This document shows, piece after piece, positions 16,365 to 23,624 of a stretch of 64,000 nt of DNA (its first letter is position 1; each line of letters begins with the position of its first letter). The translations under genes and the position numbers were made by a program. The notes beneath the pieces were generated by a model. The model was not told where the DNA came from and ran no database searches. It saw only the letters and a program-made list of their open reading frames with translations. The DNA comes from Pseudomonas fluorescens (GTDB lineage Bacteria; Pseudomonadota; Gammaproteobacteria; Pseudomonadales; Pseudomonadaceae): positions 62,001 through 126,000 of the forward strand of contig NZ_LVEJ01000028.1 of the NCBI RefSeq assembly GCF_001648775.1. Reading direction: 5' to 3'.

Positions 16365-17528
16365 GTGATCGACGGGCAACCGCTCGCCTGCTTTCAGCCT
16401 TTCATCGATACCGCCACCGGACGCATAGCAGGCGTCGAAGCACTCGGTCGCCTGCGCCAGCATGACGGCCAGTTGACCTCGGTCGGGCCCTTGTTTGCCG
16501 ACCCGCGAACGCCGGCGATCGCTCTGCGTCGCCTTGACCGGCAGATCCGCGACAACGCCCTGAGTCGCCTGCACGAAGCCCCGGCAGACTGGTTTCTCAG
16601 CCTGAACATGTCGCCGCGCTGGATCAGTCGTCTGCGCGCCGATCAGGCCCTGCCCAGCCTCAAGCAACTGGCGCGACATGGCGTCGATGCGCAGCGCATT
16701 GTTTTCGAAATCACCGAGTTGGGCGGCAACAGTCAGCGCCTGGCCGAGGTGGTCGCGCGTTATCGCGAGGCCGGCGCGAGGATTGCGATCGACGACTTTG
16801 GGGCCGGCTATTCGCAACTGGATCGCGTGCTGGCGCTGCAACCGGACATCCTCAAACTCGACATGCGTCTGTTCCAGGCGGCGGCATTGGGTGGCCCGAG
16901 CAGTGACGTGGTCAAGGCCCTCGCGCAGATGGCCGAGAAGACCGGTTGCTGGATCATTGCCGAAGGCGTCGAGACGGAAGCACAGCTGAATTTCGCCCTT
17001 GAATGCGGCTCGCGTTATGTACAAGGCTTTCTATTCGCTCGGGCGCAAGAAGCGTTCTTTGCCACCGATGCGTTTGTGCCGCGCTTCGCCGAACTGCGCC
17101 AGCGGTACGTTCAGCAGAAACTCGCCGAACGCGGTCGGTTGATGCAGATGCGCCAGCAACTGGCCGAATTGATGGCGATCCTGCAAAGCTGGGCCCAGGC
17201 CCATGCACCGCTCAGTGCCCTGCCACATCTGCCGGCCTTTCCCTGGCTGTTGCGGTTTTATCAATGCGATCGCCATGGCACGCAACTGACGCCGAATCTG
17301 GAGTGGCGCCACAATGCCTGGGTCGCCGATAACCGTTATCTGGGGCACAACTGGTCGTGGCGCCCCTACTTCTATCATCTGCTCGCCGAAGGTTGGGAGG
17401 AGCGGCGCCTGACCCTGTCCAACACCTACCGCGATGCCACCAGCAATCAGTATTGCCTGACCGCCGGGCAATTTTTCGATAACGGCGAGCGGTTGCTGCT
17501 GATCGATATAGATGCCGCGGGACTGTAG
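16365..17528 (+). CDS. EAL-domain cyclic-di-GMP phosphodiesterase with C-terminal sensor-like domain
   Basis: The 387-residue protein begins at GTG 16365 after a perfect AAGGAGG. The EAL domain (residues 1-240) keeps the expected catalytic set: GVEALGRL, Asn in LNMS, EITEL, DDFGAGYS, the Lys in ILKLDM, EGVET and QGF. It should hydrolyse c-di-GMP, though the last motif reads QGFLFAR rather than QGYLFGRP. The C-terminal part (NRYLGHNWSWRPYFYHLLAE, then RLTLSNTYRDATSNQYCLTA) resembles the Cache/PAS-like domain of YkuI-type EAL proteins. There is no signal peptide or membrane helix, so it is cytoplasmic. Confidence 0.9.
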   Translation: MIDGQPLACFQPFIDTATGRIAGVEALGRLRQHDGQLTSVGPLFADPRTPAIALRRLDRQIRDNALSRLHEAPADWFLSLNMSPRWISRLRADQALPSLKQLARHGVDAQRIVFEITELGGNSQRLAEVVARYREAGARIAIDDFGAGYSQLDRVLALQPDILKLDMRLFQAAALGGPSSDVVKALAQMAEKTGCWIIAEGVETEAQLNFALECGSRYVQGFLFARAQEAFFATDAFVPRFAELRQRYVQQKLAERGRLMQMRQQLAELMAILQSWAQAHAPLSALPHLPAFPWLLRFYQCDRHGTQLTPNLEWRHNAWVADNRYLGHNWSWRPYFYHLLAEGWEERRLTLSNTYRDATSNQYCLTAGQFFDNGERLLLIDIDAAGL

Positions 17529-17597
17529 TTCCGCTTGCAGGCATCGGCATGAACCGGGAAGCTAGGGCAACAGTCACTTTGACGGAGAGAACCAGCC

Positions 17598-18926
17598 TTG
17601 GATTGGCAAACCCTGCTCAACCGCGAACGCCTCGGAAAGCCGCTGCACAGCCCGCAAGAGCTCGGTCGCAGCCCTTTTCACAAAGACCATGACCGCATCA
17701 TTTTCTCCGGAGCCTTCCGCCGTCTCGGGCGCAAGACCCAAGTGCATCCGGTGACGAGCAACGACCATATCCACACGCGCCTGACCCATTCCCTGGAGGT
17801 CAGTTGCGTCGGCCGCTCATTGGGCATGCGCGTCGGCGAAACCCTGCGCAGTGCCTTGCCCGAGTGGTGCGACCCGAGCGATCTGGGGATGGTGGTGCAA
17901 TCGGCCTGCCTGGCCCACGACATCGGCAATCCACCCTTCGGCCACTCCGGTGAAGACGCCATTCGCCACTGGTTTCAACAGGCCGCCGGGCGCGGCTGGC
18001 TCGATGGCATGAGCGAAGCCGAGCGCGGTGACTTCCTCAACTTCGAAGGCAACGCGCAGGGTTTCCGTGTACTCACACAGCTTGAGTACCATCAGTTCGA
18101 CGGCGGCACACGCCTGACCTACGCCACCCTGGGCACCTATTTGAAGTACCCGTGGACTGCGCGTCACGCCGACTCCCTCGGCTACAAGAAACACAAGTTC
18201 GGCTGCTACCAGAGTGAGTTGCCGTTGCTGGAGCAGATCGCCAACAAGCTGGGCCTGCCGCAACTGGAAGACCAGCGCTGGGCGCGCCATCCGTTGGTTT
18301 ATCTGATGGAAGCCGCCGACGACATCTGCTACGCGCTGATTGATCTGGAAGACGGTCTGGAGATGGAGTTGCTCGACTACGCCGAAGTCGAGTCGCTGCT
18401 GCTGGGACTGGTGGGCGACGATCTGCCGGAAACCTATCGGCAACTCGGTCCGCAGGATTCGCGTCGACGCAAACTGGCGATTCTGCGTGGCAAGGCCATC
18501 GAACATTTGACCAACGCGGCAGCGCGCGCTTTCGTCGAGCAGCAGGATGCCTTGCTCGCCGGCACGCTGCATGGCGATCTGGTCGAGCACATGCACGGTC
18601 CGGCTAAACGCTGCGTGTTGAACGCCAAGGACATTGCGCGCAAGAAGATTTTCCAGGACAAGCGCAAAACCCTGCACGAAATTGGCGCCTACACAACGCT
18701 GGAAATCCTCTTGAATGCGTTCTGCGGCGCTGCCCTTGAACAACACAACGGCCGTACGCCATCGTTCAAGAGTCGACGCATCCTCGACCTGCTGGGCAAT
18801 AATGCACCGGACCCACACGGGTCATTGCACACGTCATTCCTGCGCATGATCGACTTCATCGCCGGCATGACTGACAGCTATGCCAGCGACATGGCCCTGG
18901 AAATGACCGGGCGCTCCAGTCACTGA
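17598..18926 (+). CDS. dgt: dGTPase-like deoxynucleotide triphosphohydrolase
   Basis: The 442-residue protein has HD-superfamily signatures: HTRLTHSLEV, then the HD pair in ACLAHDIGNPPFGHSGEDAI, then LMEAADDICYALIDLEDG. These enzymes release triphosphate from dNTPs. The start is TTG 17598 after GGAGAGAACCAGCC, giving MDWQTLLNRERLGKP. It is not adjacent to any replication gene. It lies 69 bp after the EAL gene. Confidence 0.93.
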   Translation: MDWQTLLNRERLGKPLHSPQELGRSPFHKDHDRIIFSGAFRRLGRKTQVHPVTSNDHIHTRLTHSLEVSCVGRSLGMRVGETLRSALPEWCDPSDLGMVVQSACLAHDIGNPPFGHSGEDAIRHWFQQAAGRGWLDGMSEAERGDFLNFEGNAQGFRVLTQLEYHQFDGGTRLTYATLGTYLKYPWTARHADSLGYKKHKFGCYQSELPLLEQIANKLGLPQLEDQRWARHPLVYLMEAADDICYALIDLEDGLEMELLDYAEVESLLLGLVGDDLPETYRQLGPQDSRRRKLAILRGKAIEHLTNAAARAFVEQQDALLAGTLHGDLVEHMHGPAKRCVLNAKDIARKKIFQDKRKTLHEIGAYTTLEILLNAFCGAALEQHNGRTPSFKSRRILDLLGNNAPDPHGSLHTSFLRMIDFIAGMTDSYASDMALEMTGRSSH

Positions 18927-18934
18927 TCGATGCC

Positions 18935-18964
18935 TGTTCAACCGGCGCTGTCAGCCGGTTGAAC
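18935..18964 (+). terminator. Hairpin after dgt, possible terminator
   Basis: Arms GTTCAACCGGC and GCCGGTTGAAC (11 bp) surround about 8 nt. No T-run follows, so it may be a Rho-dependent or mRNA-stabilising structure. The rest of the gap up to 19296 is AT-rich and probably holds the promoter of the downstream regulator; a 6-bp repeat AGCTCA/TGAGCT lies near 19229-19258. I see no gene there. Confidence 0.55.
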
Positions 18965-19296
18965 ACCTCCCGCGCAAGAAGCCACCTACGCCGGCCACGG
19001 TTATTTTTGCAACGGTTCAGGCCGTTGTTGAACTGCCTGAATTAAACAACTGATCAACGCAATTCCCCCACTTGTAAAAAGCATTGACAACCCATAGTTG
19101 CAAAACAACAAATGCAAACTATAAGCCCATACAAAAACTTGGTCTGCTTACGCCAGACCTTGTTTGTGCGTAGTCCCTTTCCTCATTAATTGTAGGAATA
19201 ATCTGATAAGACGACTGAGGTCAAGTCAGCTCATGCGAGTGCTCATTCATCTGAGCTAAGGTGCGCGCTTTATTCGTGCTTGTATGGGATTTGATT

Positions 19297-19923
19297 ATGA
19301 ACTCCGTTTTTATTGTCGACGATCACCCGGTCATCCGCCTCGCCGTTCGAATGTTGCTGGAACATGAAGGTTACAAGGTCGTCGGCGAAACCGATAACGG
19401 GGTTGATGCCATGCAAATGGTCCGCGAATGCATGCCGGACTTGATCATTCTCGACATCAGCATTCCCAAGCTTGACGGCCTGGAAGTGCTGGCACGATTC
19501 AACGCCATGAGCTCCCCGCTGAAAACCCTGGTACTGACCGCGCAATGCCCGACTTTATTCGGCATCCGCTGCATGCAATCCGGCGCATCGGGTTACGTCT
19601 GTAAACAGGAAGAATTAAGCGAACTGGTCAGTGCAATCAAGGCTGTACTGTCCGGTTATAACTACTTTCCCAGCCAGGCACTGAACCCGGTTCGCAGTGA
19701 CGACGTCCGTTATACCGAACTTGAACTGTTCAAAGCCGTGAATGATCGGGAGTTGATGGTGCTGCAATTATTTGCCCAGGGCAGGACCAATAAAGAAATA
19801 GCCAAGGGCATGTTTTTGAGCAACAAGACCGTCAGCACTTACAAAAAACGATTAATGCAAAAGCTCAAAGCCAAATCCCTTGTAGAACTTATCGAGATGG
19901 CCAAACGAAACGCACTTGTGTGA
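19297..19923 (+). CDS. Response regulator, EvgA/BvgA type (LuxR family)
   Basis: The 208-residue regulator has a receiver with VDDHPVIRLAVRMLLE, phospho-acceptor D53 in LIILDISIP, and a LuxR-type HTH (LQLFAQGRTNKEIAKGMFLS to TVSTYKKRLMQKL). The HPVIR motif and the gene order are typical of EvgA/BvgA-type partners of BvgS-like kinases. ATG 19297 gives the standard MNSVFIVDDHP start; the frame is open to 19261. The kinase follows 8 bp later. Confidence 0.92.
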   Translation: MNSVFIVDDHPVIRLAVRMLLEHEGYKVVGETDNGVDAMQMVRECMPDLIILDISIPKLDGLEVLARFNAMSSPLKTLVLTAQCPTLFGIRCMQSGASGYVCKQEELSELVSAIKAVLSGYNYFPSQALNPVRSDDVRYTELELFKAVNDRELMVLQLFAQGRTNKEIAKGMFLSNKTVSTYKKRLMQKLKAKSLVELIEMAKRNALV

Positions 19924-19931
19924 GAGCCCAC

Positions 19932-22900
19932 ATGCCCAGTCGTTTGCAGGACTATTTAATTGCCTTGAGCGCCGCTGTGTACTTGTGCGCCAGCGCGTTT
20001 GCCATGGCCGCCGCCTCACCGGATCTGGTCTTGCTCAGCCGCTCGGCCAGCGAATCGGTGCCGGTCACCTTCGAACTGCCTCAACGGCAATGGCTGCTTG
20101 AGCGCAGCGAACTCATCCTGGGCACCTCCGCCCCCGATTACCCGCCCTTTGACATGACCGTCAGCGGCAAGGATTACGAAGGCCTGACCGCCGACTATGC
20201 CGGGCTCCTCAGTCAGGCCACCGGTTTGCCGATCCGGGTCATGCGCTTCCCTTCGCGCGATGCGGCGATCCGTGCGCTGGTCGACGGTCAGATTGATCTG
20301 CTCGGTACGGCCAACGGCTTTGAAGCCGGCAACGCCAATCTCGCGCTGAGCGTACCGTATGCCAAAGACCAGCCAGTGCTGGTCACCCGCGAAGACGAAA
20401 CCCGCTCGCTGACCGCAGGCCTGGCCGGGCTGCGACTGAGCATGGTCTATCACTATCTGCCCGTGCACGAAATCAAGGCGCTGTACCCAAAAGCGCTGAT
20501 TACCTGCTACCCCTCCTACCAGAACGCGATCAACGCCGTTGCTTTCGATCAGGCCGACGTATTTCTCGGCGACACCCTCTCGACCCACTACATGATCAAC
20601 AAGGGTTACCTCAATAACGTACGCATGGCCAATTTCGGCAAGCAGGAAACCCAAGGCTTCAGCTTCGCCGTGCGTCGCAACAATCCGCATCTGTTGGCCA
20701 TCATCGACACCGTGCTCAGTGCCGTGCCGAGAAGCGAGCGCGACAACATCGCCAAACGCTGGAGTGCCGGCAGTGACCTGTTGCTCACCGACCAGAAGCT
20801 GCAATTGACCGAACGGGAAGAAACCTGGCTGAAACAGCACCCGGTCGTGAGCGTGGTGGTGAATGAAGCATTTGCGCCGCTGACGTTCTTCGACAGTGAC
20901 GGCAACTTGCGAGGCATCAGTGCCGACTTGCTCGAACTCATCCGTTTGCGCACCGGCCTGCGTTTCGAGGTCCGCCGCAGCCGTAACGACGCGGAAATGA
21001 TCCGGCAGATAGACAACCATCAAGCCGATCTGATTGCCGCACTGCTGCCGACTGCCGAGCGCGAACAAACGCTCAACTTCAGCCGCCCTTATCTGGAAAA
21101 CTCCTATGTCCTGCTGACCCGCAAGAGCGCCGACGGCCCGACCAACCTCGGCCAGCTCAAAGGCAAGCAACTGGCGATCGCCCAGGGCAACCCGATGGTC
21201 GAGTACCTGCGCCGGGAATTTCCCCAGATCCACTTGATCGAAACCCCGGACACCTTCAGCGCCGTCTCGCTACTCGCCGAGAACCATGTCGACGGCGCCG
21301 TGAACTCGCTGGTGATCGCCAATTACTTCATTTCCTCGCGGATCTTTGACCAGCCGCTGCAGATCACCACGACCATCGGCACTGGCCAGGCCGCGTTCTC
21401 TCTGGCCACCGCCAGAGACAGCACGGAACTCGCGTCGATCATCAACAAAGCGTTACTGAGCATTGCTCCCGAAGAACTGGGCGTGATCAACGGTCGCTGG
21501 CGCGGTTACTCCGCCGCTTCGCAGAATATCTGGCGCAACTACCAGCGCCTGTTTTACCAGGTGATCAGCGCCGCTGGCCTGGTGCTTCTGTTACTACTGG
21601 TCTGGAACGCCTACATGCGCCACCAGATCAAACAACGTCAGGCCGCCGAGCGCGCCCTGAACGATCAGTTCGAGTTCATGCGCTCGCTGGTCAACGGCAC
21701 ACCGCACCCGATCTATGTCCGCGACCGCGAAGGTCTGCTGCAAAGCTGCAATGACAGCTACCTCGAGGCGTTCAACGCAAAGCGTGAGGACGTCATCGGC
21801 AAAAGCGTGATTGAAGGCACGCTGAGCAATGCTTTCGAGGCCCAGGCCTTTCAAGCCGATTACCGGCGCGTGGTGGCCGAAGGCACGCCGTTGATACTTG
21901 ACCGTCCCCTGCATATCGGCAATCGGCGCCTGACGATCTATCACTGGATCCTCCCGTACCGTGACTCCAGCGGCGACGTACAAGGCATCATCGGTGGCTG
22001 GATCGATATCAGTGAGCGCCGTCAGTTGTTCGAGGAGTTGCGTGCAGCCAAGGAACAGGCCGATGAGGCCAACCGGGCGAAAAGCACGTTCCTGGCGACC
22101 ATGAGCCACGAAATCCGTACGCCGATGAATGCAGTGATCGGCATGCTCGAACTGACGCTCAGGCGCATGGATCAACAGCATCCGGATCGCACCTCGATCG
22201 ATACCGCCTACCACTCGGCCAAAGACCTGTTGGGTTTGATCGGCGACATTCTCGACATTGCCCGGATCGAATCCGGACGCCTCAGCCTGTGCCCCGAACG
22301 GGTCAATCTGGTCGACACCGTGGCATCGGTGACGAGAATTTTCGACGGCCTCGCCCGGCAGAAAAATCTCGCCCTGCAACTGATCGTCAATCCACCGGAT
22401 CTGGCGGTCGATGTGCACCTCGACCCCCTGCGTTTCAAGCAGGTCCTGTCCAACCTGATCAGCAATGCGATCAAGTTCACTGAGCAAGGGCAGATCAGAA
22501 TCACCCTGGACCTGATGCCGACGGAGGTGCCTGCACGTGCGTTGATACAATTGACCGTACAGGACAGCGGGGTCGGCATCAGCGCTGAAGATCAACAACG
22601 TTTGTTCGAGCCTTTTGCCCAGGCACAGAACAGCGGCCAGCAGGTGCGCAGCGGCGCCGGGCTGGGACTGGTGATCAGTCGCAACCTGTGCGAAATGATG
22701 GGCGGGCAACTGCAATTGAGCAGCCAGCCCGGGATCGGTACGCAGGTCTGCCTGTCCTTGCCGCTGGAAACCCTGCCGGCACAGGTCAGTACGCCGAGAA
22801 GTGTGCCGTCGGTGAAAACCTCGCTGACGCCGCTGAGCGTGCTGGTGGTGGACGATCACCCCGCCAATCGCCTGCTGATGTGTCAGCAACTGGAATTCCT

Positions 22901-23576
22901 CGGCCATCACTTCAGCATCGCCGAGAACGGCTGCGCGGGGCTGGAACTATGGAAAGCCGGGCACTTCGATCTGGTGATCGTCGACTGCAACATGCCCTTG
23001 ATGAACGGCTATGAACTGACCCGCGCGATTCGCCAGCATGAACAGCACACGCGCAGCTCGCCCTGCACCGTGCTGGGTTTCACCGCCAATGCGCAACCCG
23101 AGGAAATCCTGCGCTGCAAGCAGGCCGGCATGAATGATTGCCTGTTCAAGCCGTTGAGTCTGAGCCTGCTCGGTCAGTGGGTCGATGGCATCACCCCGGC
23201 CGCACAATCACCGGCATTCAACCTGCAAAGCCTAAACGCGCTCTGCGGCGACAACCCGGCACAGACTCGGCGACTCTTGGTCGAGTTACTCAAAAGCAGT
23301 CGCCTTGACCGCGAGGAATTGCTCGCGCTGATGCCGCCCGTTGACCTCGGCGCACTGGCGATCGTCGCGCACAAGATCAAGGGCGCCGCGCGCATTGCCA
23401 AGGCATCGCGGGTGATCAAGTGTTGCGATGCCCTTGAGCAAGCCTGCGCGCAGCCCCTGGCAACAGACGAGATCGCCCGCCGTTGCGAAGCGAGCAGCCA
23501 GGCCATGATCGATCTGGAGCAGGCCTTGCGCCAGCAACTTGCCCTCGCGGATCGAAGCACAATGAGCTTGCCTTAA
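19932..23576 (+). CDS. BvgS/EvgS-like hybrid histidine kinase with full phosphorelay
   Basis: The protein has about 1214 residues. Order: signal or N-terminal membrane helix; two periplasmic Venus-flytrap SBP_bac_3 domains (about 35-265 and 285-520); a membrane helix (AAGLVLLLLLVWNAYM); a PAS domain (about 570-690); HisKA with His726 in TMSHEIRTPMNA; HATPase (DSGVGIS, GAGLGLVIS); receiver with D1018 in VDCNMPLMNG; and Hpt with His1147 in VAHKIKGAA. Phosphate should pass His-Asp-His to the EvgA-like regulator just upstream. ATG 19932 (after GAGAG) is preferred; GTG 19920 would overlap the regulator. Ligand unknown. Confidence 0.92.
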   Translation: MPSRLQDYLIALSAAVYLCASAFAMAAASPDLVLLSRSASESVPVTFELPQRQWLLERSELILGTSAPDYPPFDMTVSGKDYEGLTADYAGLLSQATGLPIRVMRFPSRDAAIRALVDGQIDLLGTANGFEAGNANLALSVPYAKDQPVLVTREDETRSLTAGLAGLRLSMVYHYLPVHEIKALYPKALITCYPSYQNAINAVAFDQADVFLGDTLSTHYMINKGYLNNVRMANFGKQETQGFSFAVRRNNPHLLAIIDTVLSAVPRSERDNIAKRWSAGSDLLLTDQKLQLTEREETWLKQHPVVSVVVNEAFAPLTFFDSDGNLRGISADLLELIRLRTGLRFEVRRSRNDAEMIRQIDNHQADLIAALLPTAEREQTLNFSRPYLENSYVLLTRKSADGPTNLGQLKGKQLAIAQGNPMVEYLRREFPQIHLIETPDTFSAVSLLAENHVDGAVNSLVIANYFISSRIFDQPLQITTTIGTGQAAFSLATARDSTELASIINKALLSIAPEELGVINGRWRGYSAASQNIWRNYQRLFYQVISAAGLVLLLLLVWNAYMRHQIKQRQAAERALNDQFEFMRSLVNGTPHPIYVRDREGLLQSCNDSYLEAFNAKREDVIGKSVIEGTLSNAFEAQAFQADYRRVVAEGTPLILDRPLHIGNRRLTIYHWILPYRDSSGDVQGIIGGWIDISERRQLFEELRAAKEQADEANRAKSTFLATMSHEIRTPMNAVIGMLELTLRRMDQQHPDRTSIDTAYHSAKDLLGLIGDILDIARIESGRLSLCPERVNLVDTVASVTRIFDGLARQKNLALQLIVNPPDLAVDVHLDPLRFKQVLSNLISNAIKFTEQGQIRITLDLMPTEVPARALIQLTVQDSGVGISAEDQQRLFEPFAQAQNSGQQVRSGAGLGLVISRNLCEMMGGQLQLSSQPGIGTQVCLSLPLETLPAQVSTPRSVPSVKTSLTPLSVLVVDDHPANRLLMCQQLEFLGHHFSIAENGCAGLELWKAGHFDLVIVDCNMPLMNGYELTRAIRQHEQHTRSSPCTVLGFTANAQPEEILRCKQAGMNDCLFKPLSLSLLGQWVDGITPAAQSPAFNLQSLNALCGDNPAQTRRLLVELLKSSRLDREELLALMPPVDLGALAIVAHKIKGAARIAKASRVIKCCDALEQACAQPLATDEIARRCEASSQAMIDLEQALRQQLALADRSTMSLP

Positions 23577-23624
23577 CTATGCTTGGACGCTGAGCAGTGA
23601 GTTAAACATCATGGAGAGTCTGAA

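Noticed and set aside
19084..19125. TTGACA with TATAAG as promoter for the EvgA-like regulator
   Set aside because: The two boxes are about 30 bp apart, far too long for a sigma-70 promoter.
20016..21233. 405-codon open frame opposite the BvgS-like kinase gene
   Set aside because: Shadow frame with His/Gln/Val-rich composition; the plus-strand flytrap domains are clear.
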